Source: Desulfuromonadales bacterium (lineage in GTDB: Bacteria; Desulfobacterota; Desulfuromonadia; Desulfuromonadales; BM103). From it: a DNA stretch of 13,359 bases. The notes under the pieces were generated by a model. That model worked only from the letters and a program-made list of their open reading frames with translations, did not search any database and had not been told where the DNA came from. The DNA lies in assembly GCA_030614505.1 (NCBI GenBank), contig JAUWTX010000029.1, positions 1 through 13,359 on the forward strand, in the 5' to 3' direction. Position 1 is the first letter of the stretch. Every line of letters starts with the position of its first letter. Made by a program: the position numbers and the translations under genes. Of this stretch, positions 5,268-13,359 are shown in pieces.

Positions 5268-7265
5268 TCAGCTGCGCAGAGCAAGATCCTGCTTCTCAAG
5301 GAGAAGAACACGATCACGCAAATCTGCTGCCTTTTCGAATTCAAGATCAGCGGCAGCTTGCAGCATTTCAGTTCGCAAACGATTAATTCCAGCAGTTAAC
5401 TCTTCATGAGACTCATATTCTGCCAAGGCCTCGGCGACCAGACTTTCTGTTGTCGTTTCGGACTGTGTGAGAATATCCAGAATCGTCCGGAACGATTTAC
5501 GAACCGTTTGCGGGGTAATACCGTGAGTCTGATTATAGACCAGCTGAGCAGCTCTTCGGCGATCGGTTTCGTCGATACAGGCTTGCATAGAGCGTGTAGT
5601 TTTGTCGGCATACATAATCACCCGGCCATCAATATTACGGGCCGCACGACCACAGGTCTGGATCAAAGAGCGGGTACTGCGCAGGAAACCTTCCTTGTCA
5701 GCATCGAGTATTGTCACCAGGACAACCTCGGGAATATCGAGGCCTTCACGCAGCAGATTAATGCCAACCAGCACATCAAAGAGCCCCTGACGTAAATCAC
5801 GGATAATCCTGATACGCTCGACAGTATCGATATCGGAATGCAGGTAACGAACCCGGATACCTATTTCATCCAGGTATCCGGTCAGGTCTTCGGCCATCCG
5901 CTTGGTCAGGGTGGTCACCAGAACTCTGCCTTTTTCTGCCACAACCTGGCGAACCTCATGAACCAGGTCATCAACCTGGTTGCGAGCTGGACGAACTTCT
6001 AACGGCGGGTCAACCAGGCCGGTCGGCCGGACAATCTGCTCGACGACCACTCCGGCGGACTGGGTCAGTTCATAGTCACCTGGAGTTGCCGAAGCATAGA
6101 TAGTCTGGATTTTCTTGCCACTGAACTCATCGAAAGTCATCGGCCGGTTATCAAGCGCCGATGGCAGACGAAAACCATATTCAACCAGAGTCTCCTTACG
6201 GCTGCGATCACCGCGATACATCCCGCCAAGTTGAGGCACGGTCACATGACTTTCATCGATAAAAATCAAAGCGTCTGCGGGGAAGTAATCAAAAAGTGTT
6301 GCAGGTGGCGTACCGGCCTGACGGCCATCCAGATATCGCGAATAGTTTTCGATTCCCTGACAGAACCCCATCTCCTCCATCATTTCTATATCGAAAAGAG
6401 TGCGCTGTTCAATGCGCTGGGCTTCAACCAGGCGATTCTGGCCACGCAGAAACTGGATACGCTCACACAGTTCATCCTGGATATCGCGAATAGCCCGGTC
6501 CAGAGTCGGCTTAGTAGCAACGTAATGACTGGCAGGAAAGATTGCCGTTGCCGGCAAGCGATCGATGACCTTGCCGCGCAATGGGTCAATTTCACTGATT
6601 GTCTCAACTTCATCGCCAAAAAACTCGATACGCAGAGCTCGCTTTTCCTCGTAAGCAGGAAAAACTTCCACCGTGTCTCCACGCACCCGGAAACTACCGC
6701 GATGAAAATCAACATCATTCCGGCTATACTGGATATCGACCAGACGGCGTAACAGCTGATTGCGCTCAAGTTCCATTCCCTGTTCAAGGCGGATCAACAG
6801 GCCATGGTAGGCCTCCGGTGAACCGAGTCCGTAAATGCAGGAGACCGAAGCAACGATCAAAACATCGCGCCGGGTCAACAAGCTGCGCGTGGCACTATGA
6901 CGCAACTTATCGATCTCTTCGTTGATCGAGGAATCCTTTTCGATATAGGTGTCTGTCGTCGGAACGTAAGCTTCAGGCTGATAGTAATCGTAATAGGAGA
7001 CGAAATACTCGACAGCATTGTCAGGGAAAAGCTCTTTGAATTCACCGTAGAGTTGAGCGGCCAGGGTCTTGTTTGGAGCGAGGACCAGGGTTGGTCGTTG
7101 AACGTCCATCACCACGTTGGCCATGGTGAAAGTTTTTCCCGAGCCGGTCACGCCAAGCAAGACCTGGTGACGATCGCCTCGGCGGATGCCAGCGGTCAGT
7201 TCAGAGATGGCCTGCGGCTGATCACCCTGCGGTTGGAAGTCGGTCTTTAAAACAAATTTGGCCAT
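5268..7265 (-). CDS. uvrB: Excinuclease ABC subunit UvrB
   Basis: The DNA damage-verification helicase of nucleotide excision repair, which receives DNA from UvrA and recruits UvrC. At 665 residues it is full length. Visible landmarks: Walker A GVTGSGKT (38-45), the beta-hairpin region YYDYYQPEAYVP (91-102) that clamps the damaged strand, Walker B DESH (337-340), helicase motif VI QTCGRAARN (536-544), and a C-terminal UVR motif (about 625-660) for UvrC/UvrA contact. No key residue looks changed. It starts 31 bases after the stop of a CheY-like gene and is probably transcribed with it. The ribosome binding site is weak (AAAAGG some 14 bases before ATG). I found no obvious SOS operator in the short upstream gap. 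Confidence 0.98.
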   Translation of the reverse strand: MAKFVLKTDFQPQGDQPQAISELTAGIRRGDRHQVLLGVTGSGKTFTMANVVMDVQRPTLVLAPNKTLAAQLYGEFKELFPDNAVEYFVSYYDYYQPEAYVPTTDTYIEKDSSINEEIDKLRHSATRSLLTRRDVLIVASVSCIYGLGSPEAYHGLLIRLEQGMELERNQLLRRLVDIQYSRNDVDFHRGSFRVRGDTVEVFPAYEEKRALRIEFFGDEVETISEIDPLRGKVIDRLPATAIFPASHYVATKPTLDRAIRDIQDELCERIQFLRGQNRLVEAQRIEQRTLFDIEMMEEMGFCQGIENYSRYLDGRQAGTPPATLFDYFPADALIFIDESHVTVPQLGGMYRGDRSRKETLVEYGFRLPSALDNRPMTFDEFSGKKIQTIYASATPGDYELTQSAGVVVEQIVRPTGLVDPPLEVRPARNQVDDLVHEVRQVVAEKGRVLVTTLTKRMAEDLTGYLDEIGIRVRYLHSDIDTVERIRIIRDLRQGLFDVLVGINLLREGLDIPEVVLVTILDADKEGFLRSTRSLIQTCGRAARNIDGRVIMYADKTTRSMQACIDETDRRRAAQLVYNQTHGITPQTVRKSFRTILDILTQSETTTESLVAEALAEYESHEELTAGINRLRTEMLQAAADLEFEKAADLRDRVLLLEKQDLALRS

Positions 7266-7296
7266 GCCCAGACCGGAACCTTTTAAGTCTTATCAA

Positions 7297-7665
7297 TCAA
7301 GAACCGAGAACAACCTGAAGGATGGTCTTTAACTGAATCTCTTTAATCGGCTTACGCAGAAACGTGGAAATACCAACCCGCTTGGCTTCAGCAATTTTAT
7401 CCTCATCTTCTACCGAGGAGAGCATGACAATTGGCACGAATTTACAGTTCGGCATCCTCTTTGCGGTCTGCACAAAAACGATACCATCCATCACCGGCAT
7501 GGTCAGATCTGTGATGATCAGATTATACCGGTTGGTTTCGAGCAATTGGCAGGCCAGCTGGCCATTACTGACCGCAGTTACATCATAACCAAGGCCCTCC
7601 AGCATATCCTCCAGGATTGCTAACACCGATGGAGAGTCATCAATAACCAGAATTTTTTTCACCAT
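7297..7665 (-). CDS. Stand-alone CheY-like response regulator receiver
   Basis: A single-domain receiver of 122 residues. It has the acidic pair D9-D10, phospho-acceptor D53 in the ITDLTMP block, S83 at the switch Thr/Ser position, and K105 in the RKP motif, so it should be phosphorylated normally. It has no output domain, so it acts by protein contact, as CheY does at a flagellar motor or another target. The kinase could be the CheA encoded in the same direction about 2.7 kb upstream, which is inference. The start at 7665 is set by GGAGG (7671-7675), five bases upstream; an ATG four codons earlier has no such site. It lies 26 bases after cysS and 31 bases before uvrB. Confidence 0.93.
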   Translation of the reverse strand: MVKKILVIDDSPSVLAILEDMLEGLGYDVTAVSNGQLACQLLETNRYNLIITDLTMPVMDGIVFVQTAKRMPNCKFVPIVMLSSVEDEDKIAEAKRVGISTFLRKPIKEIQLKTILQVVLGS

Positions 7666-7670
7666 AAGAA

Positions 7671-7675
7671 CCTCC
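7671..7675 (-). promoter_or_regulatory. Ribosome binding site fixing the CheY-like start
   Basis: GGAGG on the minus strand, five bases before ATG 7665. It lies in the 26-base gap after cysS, which leaves little room for a separate promoter. Confidence 0.8.
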
Positions 7676-7691
7676 AATGCATAGAATACAA

Positions 7692-9164
7692 TTATTTCAT
7701 TTTCCAGGTTGTCCCTTCAGGACTATCCAGCAACAGCACTCCTTTGGCCAGCAGTTCATCACGAATCTGATCTGCTCGGGCAAAATCCCGATTCGCACGC
7801 GCGTCACGACGTTCCACGATCAGAGTTTCAATATCTGCCTCACTCAACCCGGCATCGGCCAGCCCCTCTTGTGCACTTCGAGCCAGCCAGGCCGCCGGCT
7901 CCGAACCGAACAAGCCCAGAACATCACCAAGCCGAAGCAAATCATCGCGACCCTTGCCGAGAATTGCCTGCAATTGACCATTCAGATTGTTTTCCTCTGC
8001 CAGGATTCTGTTAAGCGCCCGCACGGCATCAAACATGTGACCAATCGCCAGAGCCGTATTGAAATCGTCATCCATGGCGCTGCGGAAACGCTCTTCAAGC
8101 TGGACCAGTCGCTCAATCGGCTCGGCCAGTGCATCTGACAAGCCACCTTGCTCCGCATTCGTATCCGCTTTGGCGAGAACTTTATCGAGTTGCGCCAGAG
8201 CCTCGTAAAAACGACTCAAACCGATACGTGATTCCTCCAGGTTCTGATCGGAAAAATCGATCGGCGACCGGTAGTGGGCAGTCAGAATAAAAAACCTGAC
8301 AATCTCCGGATCATAGCTTTTCAGGATATCGCGAATCGTAAAAAAGTTGCCCAGAGACTTGCTCATTTTCTCCTGGTTGACATTGACAAAACCATTATGC
8401 AGCCAGTATTTGACAAAAAGCTTGCCGGAGGCCCCCTCCGACTGGGCAATTTCATTTTCGTGATGCGGGAAAATCAGGTCACGGCCACCTCCATGAATAT
8501 CGAAAGTCGTACCGAGCAGAGTCGAACTCATCGCCGAGCATTCGATATGCCAGCCAGGTCGACCAGCGCCCCAGGGCGACGCCCAGCTCGGCTCGCCAGG
8601 CTTGGCAGCCTTCCAGAGGGCAAAGTCCATCGGATTGCGCTTCTGCTCACCGGGAGTAATACGCGCACCAGCCTGCATCTCCTCCATATTGCGCTTGGAA
8701 AGTTTCAGATATGATGGAAACTTATCAACGATATAATAAACATCGCCCGCCGACTCATATGCCAGACCTTTATCGATCAACTTTTCAACCAGAGTGATGA
8801 TTTGAGCGATATGCTCAGTTGCTTTCGGCTCATGAGTCGGCTTACGCAAGCCCAAGGCTGCCATGTCTTCATCAAAAGCCCTGATAAATTCTTCCGAGAG
8901 CTCCTGACTGGTAATGCCACGCTCGTTGGCACGGGCAATAATCTTGTCGTCAACATCCGTATAATTGCGAACATATGTCACGTCATAGTTTCTGTATTGC
9001 AGATAACGATAGACGATATCGAATACAATATTAGCTCGCGCGTGACCGATATGACAATAATCGTAAACTGTCACACCACACACATACATCCCCACCTTGC
9101 CGGGGACAAGTGACTGGAATTCTTCTTTTTTACCCGACATTGTATTGTAAACACGTAACGTCAT
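7692..9164 (-). CDS. cysS: Cysteinyl-tRNA synthetase
   Basis: Charges tRNA-Cys with cysteine in the cytosol. The 490 residues match the usual bacterial length. The class I signatures are present: HIGH at 38-41 in CHIGHAR and KMSKS at 266-270. The catalytic zinc ligands of CysRS are all visible: C29, C209, H234 and E238 (in PHHENE). The C-terminal part (about 320-490) fits the helical anticodon-binding region. GGAG lies about eight bases before ATG. The 103-base gap to cheB upstream has no strong hairpin or clear promoter that I can defend, so it may be expressed both from its own start and by read-through from the chemotaxis genes. Confidence 0.98.
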   Translation of the reverse strand: MTLRVYNTMSGKKEEFQSLVPGKVGMYVCGVTVYDYCHIGHARANIVFDIVYRYLQYRNYDVTYVRNYTDVDDKIIARANERGITSQELSEEFIRAFDEDMAALGLRKPTHEPKATEHIAQIITLVEKLIDKGLAYESAGDVYYIVDKFPSYLKLSKRNMEEMQAGARITPGEQKRNPMDFALWKAAKPGEPSWASPWGAGRPGWHIECSAMSSTLLGTTFDIHGGGRDLIFPHHENEIAQSEGASGKLFVKYWLHNGFVNVNQEKMSKSLGNFFTIRDILKSYDPEIVRFFILTAHYRSPIDFSDQNLEESRIGLSRFYEALAQLDKVLAKADTNAEQGGLSDALAEPIERLVQLEERFRSAMDDDFNTALAIGHMFDAVRALNRILAEENNLNGQLQAILGKGRDDLLRLGDVLGLFGSEPAAWLARSAQEGLADAGLSEADIETLIVERRDARANRDFARADQIRDELLAKGVLLLDSPEGTTWKMK

Positions 9165-9267
9165 TAGCTCTTCTCCGGAAGGAATATCAGTGTTGCCTCT
9201 GGCAGCGCACGCCTTTCATATCACAGAACAGGTGACAGGAAAAGCACTCTGATAGCCCGACAGATTG

Positions 9268-10296
9268 CTAGCGAGCAAACAAACCACAAACAACTTCCGA
9301 AATATGTCCCAGTGGTAAAACCTGGGTCGCAGCACCACGTTCAATCGCGGCCTTAGGCATACCGAATACCGCACAGCTGGCTTCATCCTGAACAATCGTG
9401 TAAGCCCCCTGTTTTTGAATGGATGCCAATCCGGCCGCCCCATCACTGCCCATTCCGGTTAGCAGGACCGCTACGGTTTCTACCGCCAGCCCATGATCTG
9501 CCAGTGAGTGAAACAACGCATCCACTGCCGGGCGACAGCTGTGCAGTGGCGGCGAATCTTCCAGGTGAATATGGTTCTCCTGAACTGTCAGATGAACGTT
9601 GTTAGGGGCGACCAGGACCGTGCCGGTCTGCAAATCATCCCCGGCGGCTGCCAGACGAACCGGCAGAACTGTTTCACGGTCCAGCCATTCTGCAAAACCT
9701 GGCGCAAAACCATCAGCAATATGCTGAACAACAAAAACCGCCGCAGCCAAATCCTCGGGGAGTTCCTGCAACAACTGCAGAACCGCCTGCGGACCACCAG
9801 TGGAAGCACCGATGGCTAGAATCCGACGCGGCCCTGACGGTAAAACAATCTTTTCTTTCTCTATTTTTGGTCGCTGTGCTCGGTAGTGGTGAATAACACG
9901 GATACGACTGAGACTTTTGACCTTGGCAATCAGTTGGTTGGCGATCTGGGAAAAAGCCTCTGTCACCACACCGGAAGGCTTTGCCATGACATCAATGGCA
10001 CCAAGCTTGATTGCGGCAAAGGCACTGCGGCTGTCCTGCGGATCGGTATTGGCAGAGAGCATCAGAATTGGCGTAGGTGTTTTCGCCATAATTTCTGCCA
10101 CAGCTTCCAAGCCGTTCATTATCGGCATCATGACATCCATGATGACAAGGTCTGGCTTAAGCTTCGCAGTCTGCTCTACCGCTGCGCGACCATCACTTAC
10201 TTCACCGGCAACTTCGACACCTGGGTCCTGTGACAGAAGGTCACGCAGGACAACTCGGGTCAGCTCGGAATCATCAGCTATAAGAATTCGAATCAT
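9268..10296 (-). CDS. cheB: Chemotaxis protein-glutamate methylesterase/deamidase CheB
   Basis: Removes methyl groups from chemoreceptor glutamates and can deamidate glutamines, providing adaptation. The 342 residues form an N-terminal receiver (1-125; D8-D9, phospho-acceptor D54, K106) and a C-terminal esterase domain (about 157-342). The catalytic triad is visible: S165 in GASTGG, H192 in VQHI and D285 in GMGSDGA. Phosphorylation by CheA normally relieves inhibition by the receiver. It lies 82 bases after cheA in the same direction. An in-frame stop just upstream supports ATG 10296 despite a poor ribosome binding site. No partner cheR methyltransferase is in the window. Confidence 0.97.
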   Translation of the reverse strand: MIRILIADDSELTRVVLRDLLSQDPGVEVAGEVSDGRAAVEQTAKLKPDLVIMDVMMPIMNGLEAVAEIMAKTPTPILMLSANTDPQDSRSAFAAIKLGAIDVMAKPSGVVTEAFSQIANQLIAKVKSLSRIRVIHHYRAQRPKIEKEKIVLPSGPRRILAIGASTGGPQAVLQLLQELPEDLAAAVFVVQHIADGFAPGFAEWLDRETVLPVRLAAAGDDLQTGTVLVAPNNVHLTVQENHIHLEDSPPLHSCRPAVDALFHSLADHGLAVETVAVLLTGMGSDGAAGLASIQKQGAYTIVQDEASCAVFGMPKAAIERGAATQVLPLGHISEVVCGLFAR

Positions 10297-10378
10297 AGGC
10301 TTTCAATCTGAAGCAGTGAGTATCCGACGGGAAATAGCACTTGCACTCTTTATCCGCCGTTTATACACGGCTCCAGGT

Positions 10379-12475
10379 TCAAGAGATCAAGGTTTCAACG
10401 GTATCCAACAGAACGCCCTGTTTAAAACTGCCTTTGACAATATAAGCCTGGGCACCAGCTTCCATTCCCAGCCTCCGGTGCTCATCTGAGGCTAAAGAAG
10501 TGACAATGATAACAGGCAGATCACGAGTGTCTTCACGTTGACGAACTTTTTTGGTCAATTCAAAACCGGTCATCCCCGGCATCTCTACATCACTGACCAT
10601 GAGATCAAAGCTACCAGCATTAAGTTTGTCGAGGGCATCAAAACCAGATACAGCAACGGTAACTTCGTAATTATTTGTTTCCAGGATATTTTTTTCCATG
10701 GTTCGGGTAGTAATCGAATCATCGACCACCAGGATACGACCACGTTTGATCTTCTTCTGCTCTGCTTCATAGGCTTGGCGCAGCTGCAGATCCTGTCGGC
10801 CCTGGCTTGTCACAAACAAATCTGAGACCGAAACAATCAAGGCCGGGACGCCGTCACCAAGGATTGTCGAACCTGAGAAGTATTCGAGGCTTTTCAGCTG
10901 ACAACCAAGGTCCTTGACGACAACCTCCTGCAGGCCAAGAGTTCGATCAACCAGCAAGCCCATAGTTTGTTCACGAAACCTTAAGATTAGCACGGTAAGC
11001 CGCTTGGCGACCTTTACCTCCTGGTCCTGCTCCAGGAGCCGTGACAGGCTGCGCAAAGGGATGGAAGTCTCCCTGAGCCGGACAACCTCCCGCCCCATCT
11101 CTTCGAGGATATCCCGGGGTGAAATACGCAGAATTTCCTCAACATAATGCTGGGGGAAAACATAGGTTTCACCACAACTCTCGACCATCAACCCGGTGAA
11201 TATTGCCATACTTAATGGCAACCTTAAAACCAGTTCCGTGCCGATACCAAGTTCGGACTGCAAGGAGAGATTCCCTTTAACCTGATCCAGATTGGTCTTG
11301 ACCACATCAAGACCGACCCCGCGGCCGGAAACATCGGTAATGAACTCACGGGTTGAAAACCCCGGCTCAAAGACCAGATAGATCACCGCCTCATCCGACA
11401 TCGCATTGGCTGCTTCAACAGAAAGGACACCGCGCTTGACAGCCGTCGAGCGAATCTTCTCCGGATCCAGGCCCTGGCCATCATCGCGCACAGTTACCTG
11501 GATAAAGCTACCTTCGTATTGAGCATGAAGGGTGATCTGCCCAGCTTTGGGCTTACCCAGACGCACTCGGGTATCAGGGTCCTCGATACCATGATCGATT
11601 GCATTATTAAGGACATGCAGCAGGATCGGTTTGACCGCGTCAAGCATGTTCCGGTCAAGCTCAACATCCTGCCCCTGAACAGTAAAGTTTATTTCTTTGT
11701 TGAGATTACGGGCCAGATTTCGCAGTGAACGTTCAAAGTCATCCGTGATAGTTGCCAAAGGCAACAGCCGCAATTCCATGGTTCGCTGGTAAACATCTTC
11801 GGCCTGATAACCGAGTAACAGCCGGTCCCGCTCGAAATCATTTATCAGGCGGACCATGTTACCACGAAGAGCCTGCAGAGAATGATCGTCAGTGTCCTGC
11901 AGGCGACTTATTGAACTGTCCATCTGATGCAACAAATCCGTCATCTGCTGCTGCCGTGCCTCCATCGTTTTCTGACTGAGCAGAATTTCTCCCATACGAT
12001 TGACTAACTGGTCCAGACGCTCCACGCTTGCCCGAATCGAGGTGCGGCGCTCGACCCCCTGGTAATCAACTGTGGCTTTGGCCTCCGTATGCTCCGCAGA
12101 AATAGCGCCGGATTCAAGAGCTTTGACCACTGTATCGACATTTACACTGATACCACCACCCGAGTGAGCTTGAGCGGTCAAAGCCTCAATTGCGTCAGTT
12201 GCGATCAGCAGGACGTCAACCAGATCCGAACTGAATTCCTGCTCGCCACTTTGCAGACCCTTGAGGAGATCCTCCATGCGATGAGCAACACCGGCAAGTT
12301 CGATCAGGTCCACCATATTGGCTGAACCTTTGAGAGTATGGGCACTACGCAGCAACTCATTGAGTTGATCGTTGCTCACACCGTCTTTCTCCAAAGCGAG
12401 AAACCCCTTGCGCAACGCTTCAAGGTGTTCCTCCGCTTCGCGGACAAATATTTCTACGTACTTGCTTTTTTTCAT
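10379..12475 (-). CDS. cheA: Hybrid chemotaxis histidine kinase CheA with C-terminal receiver
   Basis: A 698-residue kinase that reads chemoreceptor state and phosphorylates response regulators. Domains in order: Hpt (1-105) with phospho-histidine H46 in SAHTLKGS; a short linker; dimerisation domain (about 145-250); HATPase (about 250-420) with N-box HVLNNAIDHG (287-296), G1 DDGQG (331-335) and G2 GRGVGLD (384-390); CheW-like domain (about 420-556); receiver (579-698) with D585-D586, D629 and K681. The P2 regulator-docking domain of E. coli CheA seems absent: only about 40 residues separate Hpt from the dimerisation domain. The fused receiver may act as a phosphate sink or as feedback on the kinase. 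The gene follows the chemoreceptor by 63 bases and precedes cheB. GAGTGAG directly before the ATG is the likely ribosome binding site. Confidence 0.96.
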   Translation of the reverse strand: MKKSKYVEIFVREAEEHLEALRKGFLALEKDGVSNDQLNELLRSAHTLKGSANMVDLIELAGVAHRMEDLLKGLQSGEQEFSSDLVDVLLIATDAIEALTAQAHSGGGISVNVDTVVKALESGAISAEHTEAKATVDYQGVERRTSIRASVERLDQLVNRMGEILLSQKTMEARQQQMTDLLHQMDSSISRLQDTDDHSLQALRGNMVRLINDFERDRLLLGYQAEDVYQRTMELRLLPLATITDDFERSLRNLARNLNKEINFTVQGQDVELDRNMLDAVKPILLHVLNNAIDHGIEDPDTRVRLGKPKAGQITLHAQYEGSFIQVTVRDDGQGLDPEKIRSTAVKRGVLSVEAANAMSDEAVIYLVFEPGFSTREFITDVSGRGVGLDVVKTNLDQVKGNLSLQSELGIGTELVLRLPLSMAIFTGLMVESCGETYVFPQHYVEEILRISPRDILEEMGREVVRLRETSIPLRSLSRLLEQDQEVKVAKRLTVLILRFREQTMGLLVDRTLGLQEVVVKDLGCQLKSLEYFSGSTILGDGVPALIVSVSDLFVTSQGRQDLQLRQAYEAEQKKIKRGRILVVDDSITTRTMEKNILETNNYEVTVAVSGFDALDKLNAGSFDLMVSDVEMPGMTGFELTKKVRQREDTRDLPVIIVTSLASDEHRRLGMEAGAQAYIVKGSFKQGVLLDTVETLIS

Positions 12476-12538
12476 CTCACTCGCACGGACAGGAATCCGT
12501 TGGGCTTTCGAAAATCACTAAAAACTACGGCTTCGACA

Positions 12539-13359
12539 TCAATCCATCTGATAGCCAATACGGAAACCACCCCAGTGCCTGCCCTTGACAAAGACGGGGG
12601 CACTGATATCCCACATTTTTTCACCCGTATCCCGCTCGTAGACCTGCTGCAGGTAACCTTTGCCATCAGCTCCATCATAATGAGCTGCACTGAGGCCAAC
12701 CGAATCATTAAATATCCGTTTGGTGCGATTACCAACTTTGTCTTTTTCCACATCCCCGGTCAACGGCTGGGTATAGCGGGTATTGTGCGTCGGTACATAG
12801 CCATTACGATCGCAAAGAACCGCAAAAACAACATGGTTGTCGTCCAGCATGTCATCCTCAAAAGACTGGATGGCCTGGTCCAGGTAGCCATCATACCTGG
12901 TGTGATATTTTTTCGGATCGGTATCGGGAATCAGCTGATAATCCTCATCAAAGATATCCTCCAGACTGAACCGGCCACTATCTACAGCCTTCGTCAAGAC
13001 CCGCTCTAGCTCAAGAGCTCCGGACTGTACCCGGCTCTGTGCCTGAGAGAGCAGATCTTCCTCGACCAGGTCCTGCAGGCGTTCCGCCAAAGCCGTCAAC
13101 TCTGAAATTGACTGGGTTGTCTCCTGTGAACTTGCCGCAACCTGAATAGCAACATCACGGACCTCGACGATCGTCTCCGTCATCTGCTCGCTTGCAGTCG
13201 TCTGCTGCTGCGTCATCAGCCTGATCTCAGTCGCCGCATCAGTTGTCTCGGCAACCGCCGAGGTAATCTTCTCCAAGGCACCCGAAATATCGGCAACCAA
13301 CCCGCTCGCCGCATCGACACTCTTCGAACCATTTTCCGTCAACATGATCGTACTGTTGG
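12539..13359 (-). CDS. Methyl-accepting chemotaxis protein, 3' part, with C-terminal sensor-like domain
   Basis: The reading frame is open to the right edge of the window, so the N-terminus, any membrane segments and the signalling hairpin tip lie outside. Counting from the Met at 13345, residues 1-115 are a long heptad-like helix rich in Ala, Thr, Gln and Glu (for example TTDAATEIRLMTQQQTTASE at 34-53), typical of the returning arm of the chemoreceptor signalling domain with methylation-type Glu/Gln pairs. About residues 145-268 form a compact domain with conserved-looking blocks: DRNGYVPTHN (179-188), NRTKRIFND (206-214), YERDTGEKMWDISAP (236-250) and GRHWGGFRIGY (255-265). This resembles Cache/PAS-like sensor domains placed after the signalling helix in some receptors. 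No membrane segment separates the two parts, so it should be cytoplasmic. Its ligand is unknown. cheA follows 63 bases on. Confidence 0.9.
   Translation of the reverse strand, partial: NSTIMLTENGSKSVDAASGLVADISGALEKITSAVAETTDAATEIRLMTQQQTTASEQMTETIVEVRDVAIQVAASSQETTQSISELTALAERLQDLVEEDLLSQAQSRVQSGALELERVLTKAVDSGRFSLEDIFDEDYQLIPDTDPKKYHTRYDGYLDQAIQSFEDDMLDDNHVVFAVLCDRNGYVPTHNTRYTQPLTGDVEKDKVGNRTKRIFNDSVGLSAAHYDGADGKGYLQQVYERDTGEKMWDISAPVFVKGRHWGGFRIGYQMD

Noticed and set aside
6231..6752. A 173-codon plus-strand frame inside uvrB
   Set aside because: It lies wholly within well-conserved UvrB helicase sequence on the other strand.
7266..7296. Possible SOS/LexA operator ahead of uvrB
   Set aside because: No convincing palindromic operator is seen in the 31-base gap, and the operator of this lineage is not certain to me.
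10356..10371. Small hairpin GCCGT-TTATAC-ACGGC in the cheA-cheB gap
   Set aside because: The stem is only five base pairs with no T-run after it, so it is too weak to call a terminator.
9917..10489. A 190-codon plus-strand frame spanning the cheB-cheA junction
   Set aside because: It is antisense to both chemotaxis genes; the translation is low-complexity Ser/Ile/Arg-rich with no family resemblance.
12338..13009. A 223-codon plus-strand frame opposite cheA and the chemoreceptor
   Set aside because: The opposite strand encodes clear chemotaxis domains; the hydrophobic stretches here are complements of charged helix codons.

Overview
The window reads as a chromosomal segment of an anaerobic, respiring deltaproteobacterium of the Desulfuromonadales type (Geobacter/Desulfuromonas relatives). 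This placement is an inference. It rests on a NapC/NirT-type multihaem quinol cytochrome resembling Geobacter ImcH, a long-form UbiD decarboxylase, a very small dihaem lipoprotein cytochrome, and a hybrid CheA with a C-terminal receiver. No mobile-element genes, tRNA, rRNA or CRISPR array are visible.

Region 1 (1-1715): an AT-rich leader carrying a 15-bp tandem repeat, then a rightward gene for an inner-membrane hexahaem cytochrome. It ends at a strong hairpin terminator that also serves the convergent ubiD gene. Region 2 (1740-4357, leftward): a DUF2141 lipoprotein gene, a 167-bp imperfect inverted repeat that begins inside the lipoprotein stop codon, and ubiD. Region 3 (4317-5194, rightward, divergent from region 2): a 75-residue lipoprotein with two haem c motifs, then a 191-residue lipoprotein of unknown function, tightly spaced. 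Regions 1-3 look like an envelope and respiratory block: UbiD probably serves quinone synthesis, the NapC-type cytochrome would oxidise quinol, and three predicted lipoproteins, one carrying haem, lie between them and the next block.

Region 4 (5268-13359, all leftward): in transcription order, the 3' part of a methyl-accepting chemotaxis protein with an extra domain after its signalling helix, cheA fused to a receiver, cheB, cysS, a stand-alone CheY-like receiver, and uvrB. The chemoreceptor, CheA and CheB form a signalling core. cysS and uvrB are housekeeping genes that share the transcription direction with short gaps and no visible terminator, so read-through is plausible. No cheR or cheW is seen here.

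The least ordinary elements are the inverted repeat at 3598-3764, whose two arms align codon by codon with many silent differences, the dihaem mini-lipoprotein locus, the tandem repeat upstream of the cytochrome, and the domain after the signalling helix of the chemoreceptor. I see no convincing wholly new multi-gene system.
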